Shown here in pieces: positions 1 through 10,592 of a stretch of DNA of 64,000 nucleotides. The notes under the pieces were generated by a model. That model was not told where the DNA came from. It worked only from the letters and a program-made list of their open reading frames with translations, and ran no database searches. Source of the DNA: Pseudomonas taiwanensis (lineage in GTDB: Bacteria > Pseudomonadota > Gammaproteobacteria > Pseudomonadales > Pseudomonadaceae); the NCBI RefSeq assembly GCF_013393345.1, contig NZ_QJRF01000034.1:1-64000 (forward strand), in the 5' to 3' direction. Position 1 is the stretch's first letter. Each line of letters begins with the position of its first letter. The position numbers were made by a program, and so were the translations under genes.

Positions 1-146
1 CGGTTGGCCACCCAGCCCTGGATCTGCTCGCGGGTCGCACTGCCCTCGTACATCGCCCGGTGGTACGGGTGGTGGATGTGGTAGCAGGCGCCCTTGGCAC
101 GCAGGGCCTGTTCGAATTCGGCGGGCGTCATGGCGATCTGGTTCAT
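1..146 (-). CDS. pqqC: PqqC, pyrroloquinoline-quinone synthase (N-terminal part only)
   Basis: These bases encode the first 48 residues of PqqC, beginning [19 protein letters not shown]; the rest lies outside the window. PqqC carries out the last step of PQQ synthesis, ring closure and eight-electron oxidation, in the cytoplasm. The segment with [13 protein letters not shown] is typical of the family start. The gene lies 11 bases downstream of pqqB on the same strand, in the usual order pqqA-pqqB-pqqC. A second in-frame ATG at 131 is possible, but the one at 146 is preferred because it gives the normal N terminus. Confidence 0.93.
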   Translation of the reverse strand, partial: MNQIAMTPAEFEQALRAKGACYHIHHPYHRAMYEGSATREQIQGWVAN

Positions 147-157
147 CTCGGGCTCCG

Positions 158-1072
158 TTACAACACGATGCTCATGCCATCCCAGGCCACTTCGATGCCG
201 TGGCGCTCCAGTTCGGCGCGTTCGGCGGAATCGATGTCGAGGATCGGGTTGGTGTTGTTGATGTGGATGAGCACCTTGCGCGGACCGGCAATGCCGTCGA
301 GCACCTCGATCATCCCGCCCGGGCCGCTCTGCGGCAGGTGGCCCATCTCGCTGCCGAGCTTGTCGCCCACCTCGCAGTGGCGCATCTCGTCGTCACGCCA
401 GAGCGTGCCGTCCACCAGCAGGCAGTCGGCGCGGCGCATCCAGTCGAGCAGCGCGTCATCCACCTGGCCCAGGCCCGGGGCGTAGAACAGGCTGCCGCCG
501 CTCTCCAGGTCCTCGACGAACAGGCCGATGTTGTCACCGGGGTGCGGGTTGCCGCGGTGCGGCGAGTACGGCGGCGCGCTGCTGCGCAGGGGAATGGCGG
601 TGAAATTCAGGCCCGGACAAGCGGGAATGGTGAACGACGGGCTGGCCAGGTCGATGGGGTTCCAGGTGAGGCCGCCATTCCAGTGCTGGAGCATGCTGAA
701 CAGCGGGAAGCCGCTGGACAGGTCCTGGTGGACCATGTCGGTGCACCAGACCGGGTGCGGGCAGCCCTCGCGCAGGCTCAGGAGGCCGGTGACGTGGTCG
801 ATCTGGCTGTCCATCAGAATGATCGCGGCAATGCCGGTGTCGCGCAGGCGGCGGGCCGGTTGCAGCGGCGGAAAGGCCTCGAGCTGGGCGCGGATATCCG
901 GGGAGGTGTTGCACAGCACCCAGTCGACGCCATTGGCGCTGAGGGCGATGGAGGACTGGCTGCGCGGCTGCGCGCGGACCTTGCCGCTGCGTACGCCGGC
1001 GCAGTTGCGGCAGTTGCAGTTCCACTGGGGGAAACCGCCGCCGGCGGCCGAGCCGAGAATCTGGATGTGCAT
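158..1072 (-). CDS. pqqB: PqqB, PQQ biosynthesis metallo-beta-lactamase-fold protein
   Basis: The product is 304 residues, the normal PqqB length. It starts [19 protein letters not shown] and has the Cys pair NCNCRNC characteristic of the family. The fold is metallo-beta-lactamase-like; PqqB is thought to hydroxylate the Tyr of the PqqA-derived intermediate. The frame stays open for more than 100 codons upstream, but those codons run across pqqA, so the start at 1072 is the sensible one. The gene follows pqqA by 46 bases and precedes pqqC, so the three are probably co-transcribed from the promoter upstream of 1190. Confidence 0.95.
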   Translation of the reverse strand: MHIQILGSAAGGGFPQWNCNCRNCAGVRSGKVRAQPRSQSSIALSANGVDWVLCNTSPDIRAQLEAFPPLQPARRLRDTGIAAIILMDSQIDHVTGLLSLREGCPHPVWCTDMVHQDLSSGFPLFSMLQHWNGGLTWNPIDLASPSFTIPACPGLNFTAIPLRSSAPPYSPHRGNPHPGDNIGLFVEDLESGGSLFYAPGLGQVDDALLDWMRRADCLLVDGTLWRDDEMRHCEVGDKLGSEMGHLPQSGPGGMIEVLDGIAGPRKVLIHINNTNPILDIDSAERAELERHGIEVAWDGMSIVL

Positions 1073-1118
1073 GGGAGTTGCCCTGGCGGGGGCCCCGGCT
1101 GGGCCGGGGCGATGCGGA

Positions 1119-1190
1119 TCAGCGGTTGGCGAAGTACAGGGTGACTTCGAAACCAATGCGCAGATCGGTAAAGGCGGGTTTAGTCCACAT
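1119..1190 (-). CDS. pqqA: PqqA, ribosomally made PQQ precursor peptide (23 residues)
   Basis: A 23-residue peptide begins [13 protein letters not shown] and ends [10 protein letters not shown]. Glu15 and Tyr19, spaced E-x3-Y, are the two residues that PqqE cross-links to form the PQQ skeleton. The gene is too short for routine ORF calling. A ribosome-binding site AGAGGA sits seven bases before the ATG. It lies directly upstream of pqqB, so identification is secure. PqqA is the substrate, so its expression normally sets PQQ output. Confidence 0.97.
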   Translation of the reverse strand: MWTKPAFTDLRIGFEVTLYFANR

Positions 1191-1327
1191 GGAGCCATCC
1201 TCTTGTTATGTCGCCGGAGGATTCCGGCAAGTCCAGTTAACCACCGGCCCGGAGGGGCCCGAATGGTACTTTCGGAGGAGATTTGCTCGTGATTTGGTAG
1301 GGGCCGGAGGGTGGGATGGGGGAGAAG

Positions 1328-1412
1328 GTAGGTTGGGCAGAGCGCAGCGAAGCCCAACATTCGGAGCTTGACCCTGGCACGTTGGGCTTCGCTGCGCTCT
1401 GCCACAACCTAC
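1328..1412. repeat. Inverted repeat between pqqA promoter region and exaC terminator
   Basis: Two arms of about 30 bases, GTAGGTTGGGCAGAGCGCAG... and its complement ...CTGCCACAACCTAC, are separated by about 22 bases. This is a long interspersed inverted repeat of the kind scattered through Pseudomonas genomes. It is related in style, but not in sequence, to the other repeat families in this window. Confidence 0.75.
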
Positions 1413-1437
1413 GGGAAGAGGTTCGTGCTCCATGAAA

Positions 1438-1468
1438 TAAAAAACGCGGCCGAGGCCGCGTTTTTTAT
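1438..1468. terminator. Bidirectional rho-independent terminator
   Basis: A seven-base-pair GC stem (CGCGGCC / GGCCGCG) is flanked by an A tract on one side and a T tract on the other. It lies 15 bases beyond the stop of the aldehyde dehydrogenase gene and is oriented to end that transcript. Confidence 0.85.
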
Positions 1469-1482
1469 TCAGGTGCCGGGGA

Positions 1483-3003
<1,521 letters not shown>

Positions 3004-3119
3004 GGCGTTGCTCTCTCTGGTCGGTACCTGCCCGGCTGGGCAAGCTGTGGACCGATCTTAGTCAGCCGTTGCCCAGCCCCGGTATGCGCCCATGGGAGAG
3101 ACGCCCTCGTCATTTGGTA

Positions 3120-4703
3120 TTAGTTGGCGGGCGCCGAGGCCCGCGCCAGAGCCTTCTTCCCCGAATTCGGCGTCGCCGCCTGCTCGGGTCGATAGCCCAG
3201 GCGCAGCCCGCCCCAGTGCCGGCCCTGGACGATGATCGGCACCGAGAGATCGTGCATCAGCTCGCCCGTATCGCGGGTGTAGGTCTGCAGCAGCAGCGGC
3301 TGCTGGTGGCTGCCGCAGCGCAGGCCGGTGCGGTCGTTGAACATGCGCTTGCTGCGGCTGCGGGCCATGTCCTGCTCGGGGTCGCCGGTAGGTGCCTGGC
3401 TGAAGGCCTTGTTGTGGGTTGGCACATAGCCTTCCTGGGTGCAGGCGATGGCGAACACCAGCCCCTCGTGCTGCTTGAGCAGCGCCTCCTGGATATCCGG
3501 CAGGACCTGGTCGGTGTAGCGGTCGAAGCGCGAGCTGTACTTCTGCGGGTAAGTACCGGGTACCACCTGGAAGCGCCGGTCGAAGAGGTCGTCGAGACTG
3601 ACGCGCCCTTCCTGCACGTCACGTTCGAAGCGCGCGGCGATGGCAGTCGCGCCGTCGCGGGCCAGGTCGTAGATTCGCTGGTGGTAGTCATCCAGCGCTA
3701 CTTCGGCCAGACGCTCGCTGATGGTTTCGGCCTGTCCTTCCAGCTGGCTCGCGGCCCCGGCCAGGCGGCGGGTCTGTTCATCGCTGTCACCAAGGTCACG
3801 GCGCATTTGCCCCACCGCGTCGAACAATCCGGCAAGCTGATCGCGGTTGGTCATGGCACCACGGGCGATCTGGTCCACCTGCCCTTCCACCGCCGCGGCC
3901 AAACCGGCGATCTTCTCCAACTGCCGGCCAGTCAGCTCGACCTGGCCGACACCGGCCTCCAGGTCGGTGGAGAGTTGTTGGATCTGTTCCACCACCAGTG
4001 TGGTCTGACGCTGGATGTCCGCCACCATCTGCCCGACTTCGCCCGTGGCACTGGCCGTGCGCCCAGCCAGACCGCGCACCTCATCCGCCACCACGGCAAA
4101 GCCACGACCATGCTCGCCGGCCCGCGCCGCCTCGATGGCGGCATTCAGCGCCAACAGGTTGGTCTGGCTGGCGATGGACTGGATGACCTGGGCCACTTGC
4201 TGGATTTCCTCGCTGCGCTGGCTGAGCGTGGCGATCAACTCGCGACTGGCGCCGGCCCTGAGACTCAGTTGCTGCATGAGTTCGATAGCCTGCTGCAGCA
4301 CTTCACGCCCCTCATCCCCGCTCTGGCGTACATCGTGGGCAGCAGCGAACGCCTGCTGACTGAGTTCGGACGTAGCCGCCTCGGTGGCGATCATCACCTC
4401 GGCGCTACTGACAATGCGTTCGGCGGCCTGCAGCTGGGACTTGAGGCGATCGGCCAGACGATCCACCGACCAGGCGACGCCGGCGGCGGACAGGGCGTTA
4501 TGGCTGGTACTGCGGGACAGGTCGCGGGTCAGTCGGGACAGGTCAGCCCCCTCTTCTACCGTTGTCCGCTCCTGGGGCTTCTGCCGGAACAGCCACGGCA
4601 GTGGCAACAACACGAGAACGCCGAGCCAGGGCGGCAGGCCCGTAAACGCCACGCCAATGGCGATGAGGAAGATCAAGAGGCTGTGAATCAGGCAGTAGCG
4701 CAT
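3120..4703 (-). CDS. Methyl-accepting chemotaxis protein with C-terminal sensor-like domain
   Basis: The 527-residue protein has a short N-terminal membrane hairpin (about residues 5-38) with no sizeable periplasmic loop. A helical signalling domain follows, with the conserved tip [20 protein letters not shown] and [11 protein letters not shown]-terminal domain (about residues 340-515) contains [19 protein letters not shown] and NDRTGLRCG, a recurring cytoplasmic domain of pseudomonad chemoreceptors. Ligand sensing is therefore likely intracellular. It lies between aldehyde and alcohol dehydrogenase genes on the same strand, so a role in taxis toward alcohols, aldehydes or redox state is plausible but inferred. 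The family is certain; the ligand is not. Confidence 0.9.
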   Translation of the reverse strand: MRYCLIHSLLIFLIAIGVAFTGLPPWLGVLVLLPLPWLFRQKPQERTTVEEGADLSRLTRDLSRSTSHNALSAAGVAWSVDRLADRLKSQLQAAERIVSSAEVMIATEAATSELSQQAFAAAHDVRQSGDEGREVLQQAIELMQQLSLRAGASRELIATLSQRSEEIQQVAQVIQSIASQTNLLALNAAIEAARAGEHGRGFAVVADEVRGLAGRTASATGEVGQMVADIQRQTTLVVEQIQQLSTDLEAGVGQVELTGRQLEKIAGLAAAVEGQVDQIARGAMTNRDQLAGLFDAVGQMRRDLGDSDEQTRRLAGAASQLEGQAETISERLAEVALDDYHQRIYDLARDGATAIAARFERDVQEGRVSLDDLFDRRFQVVPGTYPQKYSSRFDRYTDQVLPDIQEALLKQHEGLVFAIACTQEGYVPTHNKAFSQAPTGDPEQDMARSRSKRMFNDRTGLRCGSHQQPLLLQTYTRDTGELMHDLSVPIIVQGRHWGGLRLGYRPEQAATPNSGKKALARASAPAN

Positions 4704-4800
4704 CGCTCATCCCTTTGTTGTCATTGTTTTCGGGTATTAAGCGGCTAATCGCCATCAGGCGACATGGTTCCTTGGTCGTAGAACGCACGGTGTAAATCCA

Positions 4801-4840
4801 TGTGGGAGCGAATTCATTCGCGAATGAATTCGCTCCCACA
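4801..4840. repeat. Perfect 40-base palindromic REP-like element
   Basis: TGTGGGAGCGAATTCATTCG is followed immediately by its exact reverse complement. The same core (GTGGGAGCGAATTCATTCGC) recurs near 12.6, 23.3, 25.5, 31.0, 43.5 and 46.1 kb. It sits between convergent or tandem gene ends, as REP elements do. Confidence 0.85.
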
Positions 4841-4849
4841 TGAATGAAC

Positions 4850-4871
4850 AAGGCCCGCCGGAGCGGGCCTT
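4850..4871 (-). terminator. Hairpin terminator after the PQQ alcohol dehydrogenase gene
   Basis: A nine-base stem AAGGCCCGC / GCGGGCCTT with a four-base loop lies eight bases past the stop codon of the alcohol dehydrogenase. There is no long T tract, so strength is uncertain; the adjacent perfect palindrome may help. Confidence 0.6.
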
Positions 4872-4879
4872 GCAGCGCA

Positions 4880-6664
4880 TCAGCGTTTGGCTACGGCTTC
4901 TGCCTTCGGCAGTTTGAAGGTCCAGAGCATGCCGCCCTGGTTCAGGTCCTTGATGCGTTTGGCCACCTCGCCACCCCAGAGCGGCACCGCGCCACCCCAG
5001 CCGGACAGCACGGAGACGTACTGCTCGCCATCCATTTCCCAGGTGATGGGCGAACCGATCACGCCGGAGCCCGTGTTGAACTCATAGAGTTTCTTGCCAG
5101 TCTTGGCGTCGAAGGCCATCAGGTAGCCCTCGGGGTTGCCGGTGAACACCAGGTTGCCCTTGGTGGCCAGGACGCCACCCCACAGCGGCGCGTAGTTCTT
5201 GTAGCGCCAGACTTCCTTGCCGGACTTCGGATCGATGGCGCGCAGCACGCCAATGTAATCCTCGTTCAGCGGTTTGATGGTGAAACCGGCGCCGAGGTAG
5301 GCCGCCCCCTTCTTGTAGGAGATGTTCTCGTTCCACATGTCCATGCCCCACTCGTTGGAGGGCACGTAGAACAGGCCGGTGTCCTGGCTGTAGGCCATGG
5401 GCATCCAGTTCTTGCCGCCGAGGAAGGACGGCGCAACGAATACCGAGCTGCCGTGCTTGCCATCGGTAGCCGGCGCGCCCGGACGCTTGGCGTCGTCGTA
5501 GATCGGACGGCCTTCCTTGTCCAGGCCCTTGGCCCAGGTCACGGTGTCGACGAAGGGGAAGCCACGGATGAACTTGCCGTTGGTGCGGTCCAGCACATAG
5601 AAGAAGCCGTTGCGGTCGGCGGTGGCCGCGGCCTTAACGGTTTTGCCGCCGTCCTTGTAGTCGAAGGACACCAGCTCGTTGACGCCGTCGAAGTCCCAGC
5701 CATCGTGCGGGGTGGTCTGGAAGTGCCACTTGATGGAACCGTCTTCCGGATTCAGCGCCAGGCGCGAGGAGGAATAGAGGTTGTCGCCCGGACGCAGGTG
5801 AGAGTTCCACGGCGAGGGGTTGCCGGTGCCGATCAGCAGGGTGTCGGTGTCCGGGTCGTAGTAGCCGCCCAGCCAGGGCGCGGCACCGCCGGTCTTCCAC
5901 AGATCACCGGGCCAGGTCTTGCCAGCCTCGCCGCCGGAGATGCCGCTCTCGACCTTCTTGCCGTCCTTGTAGACGTAGCCCATGTGGCCTTCCACGGTCG
6001 GACGGCTCCACAGCAGTTCGCCGTTCTTCGGGTTGTAGGCTTCGACCTTGCCCACCACGCCGAATTCACCACCGGCGACGCCGGTGATCAGCTTACCCTT
6101 CACCACCAGCGGTGCCGCGGAGATGGAGTAGCCGGCCTTGTAGTCGGCCACGGTCTTGCGCCAGACCACCTTGCCGGTGTCCTTGTTCAGGGCCACCAGC
6201 TTGGCATCGAGGGTCCCGAAGATCACCAGGTCGTCGTAGAGGGCCACGCCACGGTTGATCACGTCGCAGCAAGGCATGATGCCGTCCGGCAGGCGGGCAT
6301 CGTATTGCCAGAGCTTCTTGCCGGTGCGCGCATCGACGGCGAACACCCGCGAGTAGGAGCCAGTGACGTACATCACGCCATCCTTCACCAGCGGCTGGGC
6401 CTGTTGGCCACGCTGCTTCTCGCCACCGAAGGACAGCGCCCACACCGGGCGCAGCTGCTGCACGTTGTCGCTATTGAGGGCTTCCAGGGTGCTGTAGCGC
6501 TGGCCTTGCAGGCCCAGGCCGTTGGTCACCACCTGGTCGGTGGATTTGGCGTCATCGAGGATTTCCTGGTCGGTGACACCGGCCAGCGCCAGGCTACTGG
6601 ACAGCACCAGCGCGACGCCGAGCAGCGTCCGGGCAAAAGGCGGTTTGAGTGTGGCGAGATTCAT
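4880..6664 (-). CDS. pedH: PQQ-dependent alcohol dehydrogenase, lanthanide-type PedH
   Basis: The 594-residue protein has a signal peptide (about residues 1-28) and an eight-bladed quinoprotein propeller. It carries the vicinal disulfide Cys132-Cys133 (MPCCDV) over the PQQ and metal/PQQ ligands Glu200 (GGEFG), Asn282 (GTGNP) and the catalytic Asp324. Asp326, two residues on ([11 protein letters not shown]), is the extra Asp that marks lanthanide-dependent XoxF/PedH enzymes. Length and sequence style fit P. putida PedH (about 595) better than calcium-type ExaA/PedE (over 620). It oxidises primary alcohols in the periplasm and passes electrons to cytochrome c. No calcium-type ExaA/PedE is present in this window. 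Confidence 0.92.
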   Translation of the reverse strand: MNLATLKPPFARTLLGVALVLSSSLALAGVTDQEILDDAKSTDQVVTNGLGLQGQRYSTLEALNSDNVQQLRPVWALSFGGEKQRGQQAQPLVKDGVMYVTGSYSRVFAVDARTGKKLWQYDARLPDGIMPCCDVINRGVALYDDLVIFGTLDAKLVALNKDTGKVVWRKTVADYKAGYSISAAPLVVKGKLITGVAGGEFGVVGKVEAYNPKNGELLWSRPTVEGHMGYVYKDGKKVESGISGGEAGKTWPGDLWKTGGAAPWLGGYYDPDTDTLLIGTGNPSPWNSHLRPGDNLYSSSRLALNPEDGSIKWHFQTTPHDGWDFDGVNELVSFDYKDGGKTVKAAATADRNGFFYVLDRTNGKFIRGFPFVDTVTWAKGLDKEGRPIYDDAKRPGAPATDGKHGSSVFVAPSFLGGKNWMPMAYSQDTGLFYVPSNEWGMDMWNENISYKKGAAYLGAGFTIKPLNEDYIGVLRAIDPKSGKEVWRYKNYAPLWGGVLATKGNLVFTGNPEGYLMAFDAKTGKKLYEFNTGSGVIGSPITWEMDGEQYVSVLSGWGGAVPLWGGEVAKRIKDLNQGGMLWTFKLPKAEAVAKR

Positions 6665-6773
6665 TGACGGCTACCTCTGCGGGCTTGTTGTTGTGATCCG
6701 GGAAAATTTCCCGGTCTGCCGCAAATTCTTGGTTTGCCGCGCCAGGCCAACAATTGGACGCAGTGCGGATTTT

Positions 6774-6790
6774 CCTACTCCGTTGGTAGC
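6774..6790. promoter_or_regulatory. Candidate regulon box upstream of pedH
   Basis: CTAC-TCCGTTG-GTAG, a dyad with seven central bases, lies about 110 bases before the pedH start. It also lies about 100 bases before the divergent AI-2E transporter gene. The same CTAC-N7-GTAG form precedes pedF, and variants with TTGGTA occur at 11.48, 13.01 and 20.99 kb. The assignment as an activator site is inferred from this distribution. Confidence 0.5.
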
Positions 6791-6891
6791 AATACCGACA
6801 ATCCCTCGCATACTTCAGCTGCCGATTGTGCTGCGGCGTCTACCACTGGCAGACTGCCGCCCCTGCTTTGCACTCCAATACCCCGGGACCT

Positions 6892-7905
6892 ATGCAAGTC
6901 TTCAGTGATCGTCAACTGCTCCTGGCCAGCTGGGCCATCGTTCTCCTCGGCCTGCTGCTGGTACTGCCCTTCCGGCTCCTGCCTTCCCTGCTGTCCGGGC
7001 TGCTGGTCTATGAACTGGTCATCAGCCTGGCGCCGCGCCTGCAACCCGTGATTCCCGGCGGCCGCCGCGCCCGTTGGCTGGCAGTGGCCTTGCTGGGCAC
7101 CCTGGTGGTGAGCCTGTTGTCACTGTTCTTCGTCTGGATCGCCGGCGTGGTGACGCAGGAAGTGCACAACCCCGGCCAGTTGCTGGAGAAGTTCATCACC
7201 CTCACCGAACAGGCCCGGGCACAACTGCCGGCGTCCGTCGAGAACTACCTGCCGGCCAGCGCCGACGACCTGCGCCGCGAACTGATGGATTGGCTGCGCG
7301 CTCATGTCGGGCAGCTGCAGCTGTTGGGCAAAGGCGCGGCGCATACCTTCGTGACCATGCTGATCGGCATGATCCTCGGCGCCATCATCGCGCTGCAGCC
7401 CATCCCCAACTTCGAGACCCTGCGTCCGCTCAGCCGCCTGTTGCTGGAGCGCATGGCCCTGCTGGTCACCGCGTTCCGCAACATCGTCTTCGCGCAAATC
7501 AAGATTTCCCTGGTCAACACCACCCTCACCGGCATCTTCCTGGCGGTAGTGCTGCCGCTGATGGACATCCAAATGCCACTGACCAAGGTCCTGATCCTGC
7601 TGACCTTCCTGCTTGGCCTCTTGCCGGTGATCGGCAACCTGATGTCCAACACCCTGATCTTCATCGCCGGGTTCTCGGTATCGCTCTGGGTGGCGGTCGG
7701 CGCGCTGGGCTACCTGATCGCCATCCACAAGCTGGAATACTTCCTCAACGCCCGCATCGTCGGCGGCCAGATCAGCGCCAGGGCTTGGGAGTTGCTGCTG
7801 GCCATGCTCGCGTTCGAAGCGATCTTCGGCCTGCAGGGGCTGGTGGCGGCGCCGATCTACTACGCCTACCTGAAAAGCGAGCTGAAGCACGCGGAGCTGG
7901 TGTAA
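6892..7905 (+). CDS. AI-2E / PerM family membrane protein
   Basis: The 337-residue protein has about eight hydrophobic segments and the family layout: four N-terminal helices, a soluble helical part (about residues 95-150), then conserved transmembrane segments such as LLPVIGNLMSNTLIF and GLQGLVAAPIYYAYLK. Members are exporters or permeases of unsettled substrate. The start at 6892 (MQVFSDRQ) is preferred over an in-frame start 66 bases upstream because it leaves room for the divergent pedH promoter and removes an unhydrophobic leader. It is transcribed divergently from pedH, so a shared regulatory region is possible; no direct role in alcohol oxidation is evident. Confidence 0.85.
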   Translation: MQVFSDRQLLLASWAIVLLGLLLVLPFRLLPSLLSGLLVYELVISLAPRLQPVIPGGRRARWLAVALLGTLVVSLLSLFFVWIAGVVTQEVHNPGQLLEKFITLTEQARAQLPASVENYLPASADDLRRELMDWLRAHVGQLQLLGKGAAHTFVTMLIGMILGAIIALQPIPNFETLRPLSRLLLERMALLVTAFRNIVFAQIKISLVNTTLTGIFLAVVLPLMDIQMPLTKVLILLTFLLGLLPVIGNLMSNTLIFIAGFSVSLWVAVGALGYLIAIHKLEYFLNARIVGGQISARAWELLLAMLAFEAIFGLQGLVAAPIYYAYLKSELKHAELV

Positions 7906-7932
7906 GCCCAGTCCAAACTCGACCGTAGCTTT

Positions 7933-8004
7933 GTAGGATGTGGTGGAGCGAAGCGATACCCATCAGCCGTGATCGATGGGTATCGCAAGCTCCACCCATC
8001 CTAC
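7933..8004. repeat. GTAGGATG-type inverted repeat overlapping a stop codon
   Basis: GTAGGATGTGGTGGAGCGAA is mirrored by the downstream arm CTCCACCCATCCTAC. A related element occurs at 33907-33993 and a degraded one at 11617-11697. The right arm supplies the stop codon of the metallohydrolase gene on the minus strand. Confidence 0.75.
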
Positions 8005-8936
8005 GGGGCGAGCGTATCCAACCTTTGCATCCGCGCCACCTCGTACTTCGGGTAGAGGTGGCTGACGCTTCGGATCAGCTCGTAGCGGCTCAGGTTCACT
8101 GACGCAAAACGCTGGGGAATAGGCGACCGGATCACCTCGTTCATCTCCTCCCCCTTCCCCGCCGCTTCTTTCAGCAACCCGTCCAGCCAGCCCAGGTAGT
8201 CACGCATCTGCGCGAACGGTGCCTTGTCCTGGCTGACGGGTCCGTGGCCGGGCACCAGGACCTTCCAGGGCTGCGCCTCCAGCGTGTCGATATCCGCCAG
8301 CCAGGCCTCCAGGCCAGGGCTGTTGGGCGTGGTCAGGGCGCGCTGGTAGAACACCAGGTCGCCGGCGAAGAGCACGCCGGTGTGTTCATCCAGCACCGCG
8401 AGGTCGGCGCTGGTGTGGCCGCGCAAGGCCAGCAGCCTCAAACGGTGACCGCCGATTTCACGCACGCCAGGCTCCAGCGTTTCGGTCGGCAGGACAACCT
8501 CGGTGCCGCGCATCCAGTCCCCGACCAGTCGATACATGTTCTCCGCCATGGCGTTGCCCTGTTCGTCGAGCAACTTGCGGGTACCGGCCAGTGCGGCGAT
8601 GGGCACGTCAGTGAAAGCCTGATTGCCCAGCACGTGATCCGGGTGATGGTGGGTCAACAGCACCAGCGTCACAGGCTGGTCGGTGACCGCCTTGATGGCC
8701 CGGCGCATGGCCTCGCCGTAGGCCTTCGACGGCCCGGTGTCGATCACCACGACACCCGCGTCGGTAACGATGAAGCCGGTGTTGACGATGTTGCCGCCGT
8801 TGGCCTTGTCGAAATTGTCGGTGCTGCCTTCCAGCAGCCAGGTCCCCTCGGCGATCTGCCTGGGGCTGAGTGCGTAGTCCGGCTCGGCCTGGGCGGTGAT
8901 GGCGACGCAGGCCAGTATTAGGGCGATCAGGCGCAT
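8001..8936 (-). CDS. Quinoprotein relay system zinc metallohydrolase
   Basis: The 311-residue protein has a signal peptide (about residues 1-18) and a metallo-beta-lactamase core: the HxHxDH site as THHHPDHVLGN, then RGHTSADL, FAGDLVF and PGHGPVS. This SoxH-related group is known to occur beside PQQ dehydrogenases, a SoxYZ-like carrier and cytochrome c, and is named for a proposed electron or sulfur relay; its reaction is unknown. It ends the operon pedF - binding protein - SoxYZ-like - metallohydrolase, 9 bases after the SoxYZ-like gene. Its last codons run into a repeated element. Confidence 0.85.
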   Translation of the reverse strand: MRLIALILACVAITAQAEPDYALSPRQIAEGTWLLEGSTDNFDKANGGNIVNTGFIVTDAGVVVIDTGPSKAYGEAMRRAIKAVTDQPVTLVLLTHHHPDHVLGNQAFTDVPIAALAGTRKLLDEQGNAMAENMYRLVGDWMRGTEVVLPTETLEPGVREIGGHRLRLLALRGHTSADLAVLDEHTGVLFAGDLVFYQRALTTPNSPGLEAWLADIDTLEAQPWKVLVPGHGPVSQDKAPFAQMRDYLGWLDGLLKEAAGKGEEMNEVIRSPIPQRFASVNLSRYELIRSVSHLYPKYEVARMQRLDTLAP

Positions 8937-8945
8937 GGTCCCTCC

Positions 8946-9695
8946 TTAGAAGCTGGCCTCGAATTCGTTGCCGTTGTTGTCCCGCAACCACAACCTGGCT
9001 TCCTCATTGCCCTGCACTTCCAGGCTGATGGTGGGGTTCTCGCTCACCGCCGGGAACAGTTCGAGGCTGGCCAGCACCTGGCCGCTGGCGTCACGCAGTT
9101 CGGCCTGGTTGAGGAAGAACTCAGGGATGCCGCCGACCAGGCCGTTGTCCATGGGGTGGTCGATGCGCAGGCGCAGGCGGTTGCTGCCGCCATGGGAGAA
9201 ACGGCCGCCGTGGACCTGGCCCAGGCGATCCTCCCAGCCGGCCTGGGCACGCACCACACTGGGCGCGGTGCAGCCGCCACCCGCCGCATCGACGCGGGTG
9301 GAGCCGATATGCCAGAGGCCGTCACGGGTCAGCACGGCGGCGCGAATGGGCGTGGCCTGCTCGACGCGGATGCGGATGGCCAGCACCGGCGCCACGCGCT
9401 CGCCGGGCTGGAAGATGAATATCTGCGGAATCGGGTTGAGCTCGGCCCAGGCCATGATCTTCACCACCTGACCTGCATAGGCGCGGGCGTCCACCTGGAT
9501 GGGCACCTGGCGAGAATCCTCGGCAAAGGGTGGCGCTTCCAGCACCACCTTCGGGTCGTGGACGAAGGGTTGGCCAGCAAGAATCCGCTGGTGGAAATAG
9601 TCCCACATGACCGATTCCACCGGGTCCTGGCCAGCGCCCAGCAACGGCGCGCTGGCCCCGAGCAATCCCAATAGCAGCAACGAACGCCTGTGCAT
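8946..9695 (-). CDS. Quinoprotein-associated SoxYZ-like carrier protein
   Basis: The 249-residue exported protein (signal peptide about residues 1-22) is a fusion of SoxY-like and SoxZ-like beta-sandwich halves. Cys142 in the GGGC segment sits where SoxY carries its substrate-bearing GGCG cysteine, but here it is internal rather than C-terminal because the SoxZ-like half follows (about residues 150-249). Fused proteins of this kind accompany PQQ dehydrogenases with the metallohydrolase next door. A role as covalent carrier through Cys142 is plausible and unproven. The start at 9695 gives the signal peptide MHRRSLLLLGLLGASAP. Confidence 0.82.
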   Translation of the reverse strand: MHRRSLLLLGLLGASAPLLGAGQDPVESVMWDYFHQRILAGQPFVHDPKVVLEAPPFAEDSRQVPIQVDARAYAGQVVKIMAWAELNPIPQIFIFQPGERVAPVLAIRIRVEQATPIRAAVLTRDGLWHIGSTRVDAAGGGCTAPSVVRAQAGWEDRLGQVHGGRFSHGGSNRLRLRIDHPMDNGLVGGIPEFFLNQAELRDASGQVLASLELFPAVSENPTISLEVQGNEEARLWLRDNNGNEFEASF

Positions 9696-9708
9696 CCCGC
9701 ACCTCCGG

Positions 9709-10587
9709 CTATTGAACGTCCTGATAGAGCCCCGGCAACTCGTACCGCAGGCCGTAGGCGGCGTAGAGCTTTTCCATGCGGCCGTCACGCACCATGCCGT
9801 CGAGGGTTTCTTCCACGGCATTGGCGAGCTGGCGATTGCTCTCGTGCACCGCCATGCCGATGTCCCATTCGGGCTGGCCGAGGTTGGGGTAGGTGTTGTC
9901 GGCGTTGAGAATCTGCGGGTCGTGGGCCTGGTGCTCCAGCCAGTCCAGCTCCCCGCGCAGGGCCATCACGGCGTCCACCTCTCCCTTGCGCATGCCTTCG
10001 AAGGCCGCCGCCGGCCCCGGATAGTGGTGGGTATTGCGCGACAGGCGTCCGGCGAACACCGAGGTGAGGTAGAAGGACGGCACGCTTTCCAGCTCCACGC
10101 CGATGGGATGGAACTGGAACACCCCGATGCTCGGCACCTCGGGCAGGCGCCGGCTGTCGTAGGCCACCTGCCAGCGTTCGCGCTGGTACGGACCGAACAT
10201 CACCACCTGCTCGTTGGCCAACTCGCCCACGTCGTTGCGCTTCTGCGAGTAGTCGCGGTCGTAAGGCACCCGCAGCATCACATCGGCGAGCACGCCGGGG
10301 CGCATGTAGTGCCCCTTCCAGATGAAGTTGCGCAGGTCATCGTCAAGCCGTTCTCCCGGCGTGACCCAGAGCAGTTCCAGCTTCAGCCCGAGCCCCTCGG
10401 CCAGGGCATTGGCAAGGTCGATATCGACTCCGCGCGCCTGACCGTCTTCCTTGAAGCTGTAGGGCGCGAAGTTCTCGTAGACGGCCACCCGCAGCACGCC
10501 CGAGTCGACGATGTCGTCATAGGGGCGCACCTGTGCCTGCGCCAGAGGCAGGCACAGCAGCCAGCACAACAGAACCAGCAGGCGCAT
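9709..10587 (-). CDS. Quinoprotein-associated periplasmic solute-binding protein
   Basis: The 292-residue protein has a signal peptide (MRLLVLLCWLLCLPLAQA) and the bacterial extracellular solute-binding family 3 pattern, including VLRVAVYENFAPYSF and GVDIDLANALAEGLG. Such proteins are found with methanol and ethanol quinoprotein dehydrogenases (compare MoxJ/XoxJ), where the proposed function is to help mature or activate the dehydrogenase rather than to feed a transporter. It lies 5 bases downstream of pedF. The start at 10587 is chosen for the signal peptide. Confidence 0.83.
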   Translation of the reverse strand: MRLLVLLCWLLCLPLAQAQVRPYDDIVDSGVLRVAVYENFAPYSFKEDGQARGVDIDLANALAEGLGLKLELLWVTPGERLDDDLRNFIWKGHYMRPGVLADVMLRVPYDRDYSQKRNDVGELANEQVVMFGPYQRERWQVAYDSRRLPEVPSIGVFQFHPIGVELESVPSFYLTSVFAGRLSRNTHHYPGPAAAFEGMRKGEVDAVMALRGELDWLEHQAHDPQILNADNTYPNLGQPEWDIGMAVHESNRQLANAVEETLDGMVRDGRMEKLYAAYGLRYELPGLYQDVQ

Positions 10588-10592
10588 GGCGA

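Noticed and set aside
1265-1273. GGTACTTTC upstream of pqqA as another regulon box
   Set aside because: It lacks the CTAC half and the TTGGTA core; the similarity to 13027-13035 is only nine bases.
4844-6667. A 607-codon plus-strand frame opposite pedH
   Set aside because: It is a compositional shadow of pedH, with no ribosome-binding site and a low-complexity Ala/Val/Gly-rich product.
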